Source: Fimbriimonadales bacterium
GTDB lineage: Bacteria > Armatimonadota > Fimbriimonadia > Fimbriimonadales > Fimbriimonadaceae
Direction of reading: 5' to 3'
Length of the DNA: 64,000 bases
Assembly: GCA_026418055.1 (NCBI GenBank)
Contig: JAOACB010000008.1
Location: 1-64,000, forward strand
The notes beneath the pieces are model-generated. The model searched no databases and was not told the origin of the DNA. It saw nothing but the letters and a program-made list of their open reading frames with translations. The position numbers were made by a program, and so were the translations under genes. Of this stretch, positions 16,657-25,621 are shown piece after piece; position 1 is the first letter of the stretch; the number at the start of each line of letters is the position of its first letter.

Positions 16657-17967
16657 ATGAGGAAGCGCGCGGTCGTGGTCGGAGCGGGGTTCGGTGGGAG
16701 CGCTGCCGCCGCGCGGCTGGCCCGCCTGCTGCCCCCCGGCGAGTGGGAGGTCGTGCTGGTCGACCGCAACAACTACCTGCTGTTCTATCCGCTTCTGCCC
16801 GAGGTGGCTGCCGGCACTCTGGAGCCGAGGCACGTGGTGGTTCCGGCGCGGAGCTTCCTTCCCAAGGGTCGGGGGCGGTTCGTGTGCGCCGAGGTCACGG
16901 GCTTGGATCTGCAGCGCCGAAGGGTGCACCTGGCCACGGAGGACGAGCCCGCATGGTCCATGCCGTACGACCACCTGGTGCTGGCGCTGGGGTCCGTCAC
17001 GCGCCTGCCCGCTGTCCCTGGCCTGCGGGAGCACGGCTTCGAGCTGAAGACGCTGGCGGACGCCGCGCGGCTGAGGGACCACGGCATCGGGCTGCTGGAG
17101 CGGGCTTCGCTGACGAGGGACCCCGAGCTCAGGCGCGAGCTGCTGCGCGTGGTGGTGGTCGGCGCGAACTTCACCGGCGTGGAGCTGGCGGGCGAGTACC
17201 AGGACTTCCTCCGCGACGCCTGCCGCGCGTATCCGGAGCTCAGGCCGGACGAGGTGGATGTGGTGGTGGTCGAGGCGCGCTCGCGCATCCTGCCGGCCCT
17301 TCCCGCCTCGCTGGCGGACTACGCCCGGGAGCACCTGGAGCGCCGCGGTCTGCGCTTCGCCACGGAGCGAACGGTGGCCAGGGTCGCGCGCAACGGCGCG
17401 GAGCTTTCGGACGGCGCGTGGCTGCCCTCCCGCACGGTCGTGTGGTGCGCGGGCATCGCCCCGAACCCTCTGGTCGCGGCGACCGAGGGCCTGCCCACCA
17501 ACGATCTGGGCTACATCCGGACGGAGCCGACGCTGCGCGTGGAGGGATTCGAGAACGTATGGGCCATCGGCGACTCGGCGTTCGTGCCGACCGCGAGCGG
17601 CGAGGGCCACCCGGCGACCGCGCAGGTGGCCTCGAGGCAGGGAGACTGGGCGGCTCGGAACGTCGCCAGGGCCGCCGCGGGCAAGGAGCCGAAACCGTTC
17701 GCGTTCCGCTCGAGGGGCGCGCTGGCTGCGCTGGGATGCCGCACGGCGGTCGCGGAGGTGTTCGGCCTGAAGATCGCGGGCTTCCCGGCCTGGTTCCTGT
17801 ACCGCACGGTGTACCTGCTGAAGGTTCCCACGTTCGGTCGCAAGCTCTCGATCGTCACGGACTGGACGGTGGACCTGGCGGCCAGACAGATGCCCGTCCA
17901 GCTGGGCCTGCACCGCCGTGCGGCCGAGACGCAAGGGTCGGAGCGGCCGAGCGAGGTCCGGCGTTAG
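16657..17967 (+). CDS. Type II NADH:quinone oxidoreductase (NDH-2-like)
   Basis: A 436-residue flavoprotein with two dinucleotide folds. The FAD motif VVVGAGFGGSAAA is at residues 6-18, and the second motif VVVGANFTGVELAGE is at about 167-181, with Asn in place of the usual glycine. The FAD aspartate appears in VWAIGDSAFV. The C-terminal segment (FLYRTVYLLKVPTFGRKLSIVTDW) resembles the amphipathic membrane anchor of NDH-2. It would oxidise NADH without proton pumping and feed electrons to quinone. A sulfide:quinone oxidoreductase is less likely because no conserved redox cysteine pair is seen. Its stop interlocks (TTAG) with the convergent glycosyltransferase. Confidence 0.82.
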   Translation: MRKRAVVVGAGFGGSAAAARLARLLPPGEWEVVLVDRNNYLLFYPLLPEVAAGTLEPRHVVVPARSFLPKGRGRFVCAEVTGLDLQRRRVHLATEDEPAWSMPYDHLVLALGSVTRLPAVPGLREHGFELKTLADAARLRDHGIGLLERASLTRDPELRRELLRVVVVGANFTGVELAGEYQDFLRDACRAYPELRPDEVDVVVVEARSRILPALPASLADYAREHLERRGLRFATERTVARVARNGAELSDGAWLPSRTVVWCAGIAPNPLVAATEGLPTNDLGYIRTEPTLRVEGFENVWAIGDSAFVPTASGEGHPATAQVASRQGDWAARNVARAAAGKEPKPFAFRSRGALAALGCRTAVAEVFGLKIAGFPAWFLYRTVYLLKVPTFGRKLSIVTDWTVDLAARQMPVQLGLHRRAAETQGSERPSEVRR

Positions 17968-19181
17968 CCCTCCGCCGTCCGTCGGATCATCCGCTCGACC
18001 TTGGCGATCTGGGTGGTTCGGTCGAAGCGCCGCTGGGCGGCGGCGCGGCCTCGGGCTCCCATCGCCCGCCGATCGGCCTCGGGCAGGTCCGCCAAGCGGC
18101 GGATGGCTTGCGCCATGGCTTCGGGATCCTCCGGCGGGCACGCCAGGCCGGCCGCGGCCTGCTCGACGATCGCTCGGGGATCCCCCTCCAGGGCGCACAC
18201 GATCGGCTTGCCGACCGCCAGGTACGACTGCACCTTGTGCGGGATGGTGATCGCGGCCAGCGGGTCGCGCCGGAGATGCACCAGCAGGGCGTCCGCGAGC
18301 GCGTACACCGGGTTCATCTCGCTGGTCGGGAAGCTGCCGAGGAAGCGCACGTTGCGCAGGCCCTCGCTCTCGGCTCGGCGCCGCAGGGCCTCGCGCTCCA
18401 CGCCGTCGCCGGCAAGGCAGATCTGGATGTCGGGACGGTCGCGCAACAGAGCCGCGGCGTCGAGCAGCGTGCCAAGCCCCTGCATCAGGCCGAGGTTGCC
18501 GGCGTACAGCACGTTGAAGCGGCCCGCCATCCCGAGGCGCTCGGCCAGCGCGGGATCCGGAGGCTCGGGCCGGTAGAAGTCGGTGTCGACCCAGTTCTCG
18601 ATGACCTCGATCTTGGAGGGCGGGACTCCCTTGCCGATCAGGTTCTCGCGGAAGCCGGGGCTGATCACGCGGATGGCGCTGGCCCAGCGGTACGTCGCGT
18701 CGCACAGCCTCCCCACGACGGCCAGGGCCCTGCGCGACGCGACCATGCCGGTGCTATGGAGGGTTTCGGGCCACAGGTCTTGGATCTCGAGCGTGTGGGG
18801 TACCCGCCACAGGCCACCCACGAGCCGCGCCGAGGCGCACAGCGTCGCCAGCTGCACCACGTGCACGCACGAGGGCCGTCGGACGAGCCACGGGCCGAGC
18901 AGCGCGAACGACGAGGCCAGCGAGAACAGGTTCAGCACGCGGCGGAACCGGGACTTGGAATGGTCGGCGAACGTCAGGAGCCGCAGCACAGGCACCCCTG
19001 CGTGCTCGTCCCACTGGCGCAGGCGGTTGCGGTAGCCCGGGTAGATGCGCCCGGAGGGCCAGTTCGGGAAGCCCGTGACCACCACCACGTCGTGCCCGAG
19101 CTCCCTGAGGCCCACGGCCAGCTCGCCGTACAGCTGGGTCGGCTCGGGTGGGAAGTACTGGGTGAGCAGAACGACGCGCAC
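17964..19181 (-). CDS. Family 4-like glycosyltransferase
   Basis: A 405-residue GT-B protein. The N-terminal acceptor domain begins VRVVLLTQYFPPEPTQLYGELA, the standard WbuB-type opening, and includes VVVVTGFPNWPSGRIYPGYR. The C-terminal donor domain shows GLMQGLGTLLDAA and the NDP-sugar site VHLRRDPLAAITIPHKVQSYLAVGKPIV. The start is GTG at 19181, 2 nt after the fnlC stop, so it is translated with the fnl genes. WbuB-like enzymes transfer L-FucNAc in O-antigen assembly, which fits the fnlABC context; acceptor and linkage are not readable from the sequence. Confidence 0.85.
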   Translation of the reverse strand: MRVVLLTQYFPPEPTQLYGELAVGLRELGHDVVVVTGFPNWPSGRIYPGYRNRLRQWDEHAGVPVLRLLTFADHSKSRFRRVLNLFSLASSFALLGPWLVRRPSCVHVVQLATLCASARLVGGLWRVPHTLEIQDLWPETLHSTGMVASRRALAVVGRLCDATYRWASAIRVISPGFRENLIGKGVPPSKIEVIENWVDTDFYRPEPPDPALAERLGMAGRFNVLYAGNLGLMQGLGTLLDAAALLRDRPDIQICLAGDGVEREALRRRAESEGLRNVRFLGSFPTSEMNPVYALADALLVHLRRDPLAAITIPHKVQSYLAVGKPIVCALEGDPRAIVEQAAAGLACPPEDPEAMAQAIRRLADLPEADRRAMGARGRAAAQRRFDRTTQIAKVERMIRRTAEG

Positions 19182-19183
19182 CG

Positions 19184-20314
19184 CTAGCCCTTGGACCACA
19201 CCGTGCGGTTCACGTAGTGCACGTAGCTGTGAATGATCCGCACGACCTTGTCGGAGACGTTCGGCACGTCGTAGTCCGCCACCAGGCGAAGGTCCCTGCG
19301 GTCTCCCCGGCTCTGACCCATCACCAGACGCAGGCCTCGCAGCACCGAGCTCGGCTCGAGACCGGTGAGCACCACGGCGGCCTCCTCCATGCCCTCGGGC
19401 CGCTCGTGGGCCTCGCGGATGTTCACCGCGGGGAAGTTCAGGATCGACGATTCCTCGGTGATCGTGCCGCTGTCGCTCAGCACGGCGGCCGAGTCCACCT
19501 GCAGGCGCACGTAGTCGCTCAGCCCGAGCGGCTTCATCAGCTCGACTTGGGGAGGAAGGCTCACTCCCTCGGACTCCAGGCGCTTGCGCGTTCGGGGATG
19601 GGTGCTGAAGATCATGCGCAGACCGAACTCGGCGGCGACCGCCTCCAGCGTCTCCACCAGGTTGCGGAACTGCCGCGGCGCGTCGATGTTCTCCTCGCGG
19701 TGCGCGCTGACCACGAAGTAGCGCCGGGGCTCCAGGCCGAGGCGCCGCAGCACGTCCGAGGCCTGGATCTTGGGCATGTAGTGGTGCAGCACCTCGTACA
19801 TCGGGCTGCCGGTCTTGATCACGCGGTCCGGCGGCAGGCCCTCGCGCAGCAGGTACTCGCGGGAGATCGAGCTGTACGGCAGGTTGACGTCGCTGATGTG
19901 GTCGACGATGCGGCGGTTGATCTCCTCGGGGACGCGCTGGTCGAAGCAGCGGTTGCCGGCCTCCATGTGGAAGATGGGGATCTTGCGCCTCTTGGCGGGG
20001 ATCGCGGCCAGGCAGCTGTTGGTGTCTCCGAGCACGAGGAACGCGTCCGGCCGCACCTCCGCCAGAACCGGGTCGATGCGCGCGATCACCTGGCCGATGG
20101 TCTCGGCGGCGGTCGCGCCCGCGGCCTCCAGGAAGCGGTCCGGCCGGCGGATGCCGAGGTCCTCGAAGAAGATCTCGTTCAGTTCGTAGTCGTAGTTCTG
20201 GCCCGTGTGCACCAGGGTGTGGTCGGTGTGCAGCTCCAGCTTGGCGATCACGCGGGAGAGTCGGATGATTTCGGGCCGGGTGCCCACCACGGTCATCACC
20301 TTGAGGCGGCTCAC
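19184..20314 (-). CDS. fnlC: UDP-N-acetyl sugar 2-epimerase, FnlC/CapG type
   Basis: A 376-residue non-hydrolysing 2-epimerase of the WecB fold. It opens [19 protein letters not shown] and carries [58 protein letters not shown] and [19 protein letters not shown]. The segment [11 protein letters not shown] is typical of FnlC/CapG, which makes UDP-L-FucNAc from the talose intermediate, rather than of WecB; the adjacent fnlB and fnlA support that. GTG start; the upstream fnlB stop overlaps it as GTGA. If the locus also needs UDP-ManNAc for the dehydrogenase at 28075, this enzyme might have a broader role. Confidence 0.9.
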   Translation of the reverse strand: MSRLKVMTVVGTRPEIIRLSRVIAKLELHTDHTLVHTGQNYDYELNEIFFEDLGIRRPDRFLEAAGATAAETIGQVIARIDPVLAEVRPDAFLVLGDTNSCLAAIPAKRRKIPIFHMEAGNRCFDQRVPEEINRRIVDHISDVNLPYSSISREYLLREGLPPDRVIKTGSPMYEVLHHYMPKIQASDVLRRLGLEPRRYFVVSAHREENIDAPRQFRNLVETLEAVAAEFGLRMIFSTHPRTRKRLESEGVSLPPQVELMKPLGLSDYVRLQVDSAAVLSDSGTITEESSILNFPAVNIREAHERPEGMEEAAVVLTGLEPSSVLRGLRLVMGQSRGDRRDLRLVADYDVPNVSDKVVRIIHSYVHYVNRTVWSKG

Positions 20315-21426
20315 GGGCCGACCTCCTCGAACGTGGTGTCGGGCCGCTCGGGGTCGAACGGCTCGCTGGCCCAGAACAGCGTGACCAGGTCCCTGTCCCC
20401 GACGTTCTGGATGCAGTGGGTGTAGCCCGGGGGGATGTCGATCGGCCGCAGGTCCTCCCCGCGCACGCGCACCTCGACCCTTTCGCCGGTGTCGATGTGC
20501 CGGAAGCGCACCACGGCCTGGCCCTCGAGAACGAGGAACTTCTCAGTCTTGGTGCGGTGGTGGTGGTTGCCGCGCACGGCGCCCGGCTTGGTGCGCGACA
20601 CGAAGATCTGTCCCGCGCCCGCGCTCTTCACGAACTCCGCGAGCACGCCGCGGGAGTCCTCGCGCCGCGAGAGCGGGTAGTCGAACGCGTCCTTCGGCAG
20701 ATAGGACAGGTAGGTGGCGTACAGCCGGTGGGTCAGGGGGTCGGAGAAGTCGGGCAGCCAGAGGTCCCGCCGGAGGGCGCGGAACGACCGGATGCGGTCG
20801 GCCAGCTCGCCGAGGCGGATGCGTCCGGTCGGGGGCACGCTGGGACGCGCCAAGCCGGAGGGCCGCTCGTCGGCGACGCGCAGGAACGCGTCGACCACGT
20901 CGTCGATGTACACCAGCTCCAGCTCGCGGTCGGGGTCGTGGACCTCGATCGGCTCGTCGCGCGCGATCCGGTGGCAGAAGGTGGCGACCACGCTGTTGTA
21001 GTCCGGACGGCTCCACTTGCCGAACAGGTTGCCCAGACGGAACACCGCCGCATCGAGCACCCCAGCCTCCGCGGCCTCCATCAGGTGGTTCTCGGCGGCG
21101 AGCTTGCTGGCGCCGTAGGGGTTGTCCCGCTCGGCCTGGATGCTGGAGGAGAACACCACCAGCGGCCGTGTTCCCAGCTCCGCGGCCGCCCTGCACAGCT
21201 CGAGGGTCAGGTCGGCGTTGGTTCGCTGGAATTCGGAGGGGTCCGCCGGACGGTTGGCTCCGGCCAGGTGGAAGACCGTGTCGCAGCCCTCGAGCGCCTG
21301 CCGGATCGTCTCGGGTCCGACGCCGAGGTCGAACCGCAGCACCTCGACCTCGGGTCTGGATCGCAGGGCCGCACGGAGGTTCCGACCGACGAACCCCTCC
21401 GAGCCGGTGACCAGCGCGCGCCTCAT
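20311..21426 (-). CDS. fnlB: UDP-FucNAc pathway reductase FnlB/CapF (SDR plus cupin)
   Basis: A 371-residue two-domain protein. The N-terminal SDR (about 1-245) has the NAD(P) motif TGSEGFVG and the active-site YGASK after SSSIQAE. The C-terminal cupin domain contains [20 protein letters not shown] with the metal-binding histidines, then [12 protein letters not shown] and WASEPFDP, the CapF signature. In Staphylococcus the cupin epimerises C3 and the SDR reduces C4 of the nucleotide sugar made by CapE. Start and stop overlap fnlA and fnlC (ATGA and GTGA). Confidence 0.92.
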   Translation of the reverse strand: MRRALVTGSEGFVGRNLRAALRSRPEVEVLRFDLGVGPETIRQALEGCDTVFHLAGANRPADPSEFQRTNADLTLELCRAAAELGTRPLVVFSSSIQAERDNPYGASKLAAENHLMEAAEAGVLDAAVFRLGNLFGKWSRPDYNSVVATFCHRIARDEPIEVHDPDRELELVYIDDVVDAFLRVADERPSGLARPSVPPTGRIRLGELADRIRSFRALRRDLWLPDFSDPLTHRLYATYLSYLPKDAFDYPLSRREDSRGVLAEFVKSAGAGQIFVSRTKPGAVRGNHHHRTKTEKFLVLEGQAVVRFRHIDTGERVEVRVRGEDLRPIDIPPGYTHCIQNVGDRDLVTLFWASEPFDPERPDTTFEEVGP

Positions 21427-22466
21427 TGCCCCGCTCCGCGCAGAGCCTCTTGGACGAACGGCAGCGAGGCGAGCAGGTCGCGCATCTCTTCCACGCACAG
21501 GCGGCGCGTGTTGTGCGAGTGGTAGTCGTCCAGCTCGTTGATGCGCGAAGACCCTTCGGTGAAGTACAGCGCGTAGTTGAGGTCGCGCGTGTCGGCGGGC
21601 ACGCGGTAGTAGCCGCCTCGGTCCTCCGCCCTGGCCAGCTCCTCGCGGGTGAGCAGCGTCTCGTAGAGCTTCTCTCCGTGCCGGGTGCCGATGATCCGCA
21701 CGGGGTTGTCGGCGAGGAACAGCAGCTTGAGAGCCCGGACCACGGTGTCGAGGGTGGCGGCCGGAGCCTTTTGCACGAAGATGTCGCCCGGCTGGGCGTT
21801 GTCGAACGCGTAGAGCACCAGGTCCACGGCGTCCTCGATCGACATCATGAAGCGCGTCATGTGCGGGTCGGTGACGGTGAGCGGCTGGCCCGACAGGATC
21901 TGCTCGATCCAGAGCGGGATCACCGAACCGCGCGAGCCCATGACGTTGCCGTAGCGCGTGGCGCACAGCACCGTGCCCTTGGCCGCCGCGACGCGGGACT
22001 TGGCCAGCATCAGCTTCTCCATGAGCGCCTTGCTGAGGCCCATGGCGTTGATCGGCGCCACGGCCTTGTCGGTGCTGAGCAGCACCACCGAGCGCACTCC
22101 CGCGTCGATGGCGGCGTTCATCACGTTCTCGGCTCCCAGGGAGTTGGTGCGGATGGCCTCGAGAGGATAGAACTCGCACGAGGGCACCTGCTTGAGCGCG
22201 GCGGCGTGGAACACGATGTCGACGCCCACCATCGCGTCCTTCAGGCTGTCGGCGTCCCTCACGTCGCCGATGTAGAACCTCAGCTTGGGGTCGCGGTAGT
22301 GGTTCCGCATGTCCTCCTGCTTCTTCTCGTCTCGGCTGAACACGCGGATCTCGCGGATTCCCGTTTGGAGGAAGCGGCGGAGCACGGCGTTGCCGAACGT
22401 TCCGGTGCCGCCGGTGACCAGCAGGGTCTTGCCCTCGAAGGTTGGATATCCGGGTGCCTCGCTCAT
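21423..22466 (-). CDS. fnlA: UDP-GlcNAc 4,6-dehydratase/5-epimerase FnlA/CapE
   Basis: A 347-residue SDR that commits UDP-GlcNAc to UDP-L-FucNAc synthesis. It shows LLVTGGTGTFGNAVLRRFL, FSRDEKKQEDMRN, FHAAALKQVPSCEF and LSTDKAVAPINAMGLSKALM. The usual catalytic Tyr of YxxxK is Met (MxxxK region), which is normal for the CapE/FlaA1 group and not a defect. The start at 22466 is chosen because a TATGCT -10-like element at 22497-22492 precludes most of the longer frame from 22496; no Shine-Dalgarno site is seen. Confidence 0.9.
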   Translation of the reverse strand: MSEAPGYPTFEGKTLLVTGGTGTFGNAVLRRFLQTGIREIRVFSRDEKKQEDMRNHYRDPKLRFYIGDVRDADSLKDAMVGVDIVFHAAALKQVPSCEFYPLEAIRTNSLGAENVMNAAIDAGVRSVVLLSTDKAVAPINAMGLSKALMEKLMLAKSRVAAAKGTVLCATRYGNVMGSRGSVIPLWIEQILSGQPLTVTDPHMTRFMMSIEDAVDLVLYAFDNAQPGDIFVQKAPAATLDTVVRALKLLFLADNPVRIIGTRHGEKLYETLLTREELARAEDRGGYYRVPADTRDLNYALYFTEGSSRINELDDYHSHNTRRLCVEEMRDLLASLPFVQEALRGAGQ

Positions 22467-22491
22467 GACAGGGTTGGGACGGACCAGGCGA

Positions 22492-22546
22492 AGCATACCT
22501 TCCGCATCCTGTGCCTCCCGGCACCGGCTCGGGGCGGTGGTAGACT
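22492..22546. promoter_or_regulatory. Divergent promoters between fnlA and the Wzz-like gene
   Basis: On the minus strand TATGCT (22497-22492) precedes fnlA by 25 nt. On the plus strand TAGACT (22541-22546) precedes the Wzz-like ATG by 22 nt with AAGG in the short leader. Confidence 0.45.
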
Positions 22547-22568
22547 GGCTGGCGATCCGAAGGTGGCC

Positions 22569-23777
22569 ATGGGGAGCGGCTCAGGGATGCGGTCTTGGCG
22601 TTGGGTTGCTGCGGGCTCGGTGCTCGGTGTTGCGGCCATGGCGCTCTACACCTTCCTCACGCCTCCCCGTTGGATGGCTCGGGCGGAGTTGCTGATCCCG
22701 TACGACGAGAGCGCGACGGCCCGCCTCGCGTTGCCCACGCTGGCGCAGCAGGCGGATCCGCTGTCCGTGCTGCGCGGCATCGTGCTCAGCCGCGCCTCGA
22801 TGGTGCGGGTGTCCGAGGCGACCGGCCTGACCGTGCGAGAGCTGAGGGACCGGCTGGACGTGCAGGTCAGCCCCGAGGACAACCAGCTGCTGCTGGCGTG
22901 CGCCCACACCGACAAGGCTTTGGCCGAGGAGGTGGTGCGTCAGGCGATCCGCAGCCTCGCGTACCTCGCCCGGGCCAACACCGTGTCGGTCAGCTCCCGC
23001 CAGGCCAGGTACCTGGAGGAGACGATCGTGCGGCGCAAGGCCGATCTGGAGGCGGCGCAGAGGGACCTGGCGGAATACGTTCGGGACTCCCGCACGGTGC
23101 TGGAACCCTCGTCGCCGCTCGCCAACGCAGAGTATGTGAGGCGCTACAGGGACGCCCGGCTGGAGCTCGCCAAGGTCGAGCGGCAGATCGAGGCTGAGCG
23201 GGCTTCGGCCTCGCGGCTGGGCAGCCCGACGCTGGAGACGCCCTCGGGCATCCCGGAGATCGAGGCCTGGCGCGCCAAAGCCGCGCAGGCGGAGTACGAC
23301 CTGAAGGTGGCGCGCTCGCAGTACGGCGAGGAGGCTCCCGCCGTGGTCCGGGCCAGGCAGGCGCTGGATGCGGCAAGACAGTCGCTGCGGCAGGAGGTCA
23401 GCCGTTACGTGCAGTCGGTGGACCAAGGGATCACGAAGCAGGTCGCGGACCTGATCGGCCAGAAGGCTGTGCTGCAGTGGCAGGTCGAGACGCTGGGGAA
23501 GCTCGCCGAGGCGACCCCCGAGGAAGCCGTGGAGTTCTCGCGCAAGCTGCAGCGCGTGCAGGAGCTGAGCTCGGCGCTCGGCTTTCTGCAGGAGCAGTAC
23601 GAGCAGGCCAAGGCGAAGGCCGAGGTGGAGCGCGTGCGCTGGAGCCTGCTCACGCCCCCGTACGTCGAGGAGAAGCCCGTGAACAAGAGCTACACCCGCA
23701 ACGGCCTGATCGGGCTGCTGCTGGGCGGTTTCGCGGGCTTGGTCGCATCCTCCCGCCGGCGATCGGCGGAGGCCTGA
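22569..23777 (+). CDS. Wzz/GumC-like polysaccharide chain-length protein without kinase domain
   Basis: A 402-residue inner-membrane protein with two membrane helices, at about residues 10-30 (WVAAGSVLGVAAMALYTFL) and 376-392 (GLIGLLLGGFAGLVAS), bracketing a long periplasmic part rich in heptad helices (residues ~150-350). The Pro-rich segment before the second helix (LLTPPYVEEKPVNKS) is the conserved Wzz/GumC motif. It would set chain length of the exported polymer. No Walker motifs follow, so any BY-kinase would be encoded elsewhere. It overlaps the flippase start by TGATG. Confidence 0.82.
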   Translation: MGSGSGMRSWRWVAAGSVLGVAAMALYTFLTPPRWMARAELLIPYDESATARLALPTLAQQADPLSVLRGIVLSRASMVRVSEATGLTVRELRDRLDVQVSPEDNQLLLACAHTDKALAEEVVRQAIRSLAYLARANTVSVSSRQARYLEETIVRRKADLEAAQRDLAEYVRDSRTVLEPSSPLANAEYVRRYRDARLELAKVERQIEAERASASRLGSPTLETPSGIPEIEAWRAKAAQAEYDLKVARSQYGEEAPAVVRARQALDAARQSLRQEVSRYVQSVDQGITKQVADLIGQKAVLQWQVETLGKLAEATPEEAVEFSRKLQRVQELSSALGFLQEQYEQAKAKAEVERVRWSLLTPPYVEEKPVNKSYTRNGLIGLLLGGFAGLVASSRRRSAEA

Positions 23778-25048
23778 TGCCGATGCGCGGTCGGCTGGGT
23801 CGGGGTCTGTTGGCTCTGGTCTCGGGCACCGCCGGGGCGCAGGCAGTCACGCTGGTGTCGACGCCGATCCTGGTGCGGCTGTACGGCATGGAGCGCTGGG
23901 GCGAGTTCGGCGCCTTCTCGGCGCTCTACCTCACGCTCCTGACGGTGTCGGCGCTGCGGTTCGATCAGGCCGTGCCGGTGGCCAAGAGCGACACCGAGGC
24001 GAGGGCCGTGCTGGGCCTGGCGCAGCTCTCCTCGCTCACGCTGGCGTCCCTCAGCCTTGCGGCCTGCCTGGCGTTCGGCCCGGCTCTGGCTGCGGCGACG
24101 CGGGTGGGGTCTCTGCAGGACCAGCCGTGGCTCCTGCCCATGGCGCTGCTGGGCGGCGGTCTGTACGTGGCGTTCAGCGCGTGGCACGTCCGGCAGGGCT
24201 CTTTCCGCGTGGTGGCCGCCACCACGTTCACGCAGGCCTTGGCGATGGCCGGGGTGCAGCTCGCGGGGTGGTTCGCCGAGGCTGCGCGGGCGTTCGTCCT
24301 GCCGCTCGGTCTCGCGGTCGGGCGCTCCGCCGGGTTCGTGAACCTGTGGAGGGGTTACCTGAGGGACGCGCGCGCACGAACCGGCGAGCGCCCGAGCCTG
24401 ATGGGGGCCTGGTCGGAGTACGGTTGGTTCGCGCTGTTCGGGGTGCCTTCCGCGTTGGCGAACGCCGCGGGCCTGCAGGCTCCCACGCTGCTGCTGAGCG
24501 CTCTGTTCGGCACGGCGGCCGCGGGGCAGTTCTACACGTCGATGCGCGTGCTCGGCTTGCCGATGGTGTTCCTAGGCTCGGCGGTCTCGCAGGTGTACCT
24601 CAGCGAGTTCGGACGTCTGATGCGCGAGGAGCCGTCGCGCCTGCACGGGTTCTTCCGGGGGGCAGTGCGCCGGCTGCTGCTGGCTGCGCCGGCGCTGGCT
24701 CTGCTCGGCGGCTCCGCGCCGCTGTGGTTCCCGTGGGTTTTCGGCTCCGAGGCGGCCACCGCCGGATGGTGGAGCCTTTGGCTCACGCCGAGCCTCTGTT
24801 TGGGGCTCGTATGCTCGCCTGTGAGCTCGACCGCCAACTCTCTGGGCCGACAGGACCTTCAGCTGGGGATGGACCTGCTTCGTCTCGCGCTCACGGTGGC
24901 CTGCTTCGCCTCGCCGCTCGCCGGGGCGTCTCCGGACGCGCGCGTGGCCGCGTATGGGGCCATGATGACGGCGATGTACCTCGGCTACCTGGCTCTCTAC
25001 GATCGGCTGGCGGCCAGGGCCAGCTCCGCCACGGAGGCCGCGGCGTGA
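23777..25048 (+). CDS. Wzx-like polysaccharide flippase
   Basis: A 423-residue polytopic membrane protein with about 10-12 hydrophobic helices. The N-terminus SGTAGAQAVTLVSTPILVRLYGMERWGEFGAF is the classic Wzx/MATE-like start, and FGTAAAGQFYTSMRVLGLPMVFLGSAVSQVYLSE is the family's second half signature. It would flip undecaprenyl-linked repeat units across the inner membrane. It is translationally coupled to the chain-length gene upstream (TGATG) and the acyltransferase downstream (GTGA). Confidence 0.88.
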   Translation: MPMRGRLGRGLLALVSGTAGAQAVTLVSTPILVRLYGMERWGEFGAFSALYLTLLTVSALRFDQAVPVAKSDTEARAVLGLAQLSSLTLASLSLAACLAFGPALAAATRVGSLQDQPWLLPMALLGGGLYVAFSAWHVRQGSFRVVAATTFTQALAMAGVQLAGWFAEAARAFVLPLGLAVGRSAGFVNLWRGYLRDARARTGERPSLMGAWSEYGWFALFGVPSALANAAGLQAPTLLLSALFGTAAAGQFYTSMRVLGLPMVFLGSAVSQVYLSEFGRLMREEPSRLHGFFRGAVRRLLLAAPALALLGGSAPLWFPWVFGSEAATAGWWSLWLTPSLCLGLVCSPVSSTANSLGRQDLQLGMDLLRLALTVACFASPLAGASPDARVAAYGAMMTAMYLGYLALYDRLAARASSATEAAA

Positions 25049-25614
25049 AGCGCCTGGCCGCGCGCCTGTTCAACCTGCTCGTCGGAGGGCCTCTCTGGCT
25101 GCTCGCGCCCGTGCTGGGGTTCGACCGGCGCTACTTCCGAGGCCGGCACTTCGAGAGGCACACCTCCGGCTACCGGATGGTGCTGCGCGCCCTCCTGTTC
25201 CAGAAGCTGCTCGGCTTCAACCGGTCCTGCCGCTTCCCCGTGAGCCACCAGAGTTCGGTATCGAACGGGCGGAACCTGATCTTCGATCCGGACGACTTCA
25301 ACAACCTTTGGCACTTTGGGTGCTACTTCCAGAACTTCGACGCGACGATCACGATCGGCAAGGGCACGTACATCGCCCCGAACGTGGGGATCATCACCGC
25401 GGACCACGACCTGGAGGACCTCGATCGGCACCAGCCGGGCAAGCCCGTGGTGATCGGCGAGCGGTGCTGGATCGGCATGAACGCGGTCATCCTGCCCGGG
25501 GTGGTGCTGGGAGACCGCACCGTGGTCGGGGCCGGAGCGGTGGTGACCAAGAGCTTTCCCGAGGGGCGGTGCGTGCTGGCTGGGGTGCCGGCGCGCAAGA
25601 TCCGCGACCTGTGA
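25045..25614 (+). CDS. Left-handed beta-helix (hexapeptide) acyltransferase
   Basis: A 189-residue protein. The N-terminal third is basic and hydrophobic; the C-terminal half contains hexapeptide repeats (ITIGKGTYIAPNVGIIT, PVVIGERCWIGMNAVILPG, VVLGDRTVVGAGAVVTKSF) ending in AGVPARKI, as in WcaF/LpxA-like O- and N-acyltransferases. The likely catalytic His lies in ITADHD. It probably acetylates a sugar of the polymer. The GTG start at 25045 overlaps the flippase stop. Confidence 0.88.
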   Translation: MKRLAARLFNLLVGGPLWLLAPVLGFDRRYFRGRHFERHTSGYRMVLRALLFQKLLGFNRSCRFPVSHQSSVSNGRNLIFDPDDFNNLWHFGCYFQNFDATITIGKGTYIAPNVGIITADHDLEDLDRHQPGKPVVIGERCWIGMNAVILPGVVLGDRTVVGAGAVVTKSFPEGRCVLAGVPARKIRDL

Positions 25615-25621
25615 GGCGAAG

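Noticed and set aside
21423-22466. fnlA as inactive because the SDR catalytic Tyr is missing
   Set aside because: Met at this position is normal for the CapE/FlaA1-type dehydratase group.
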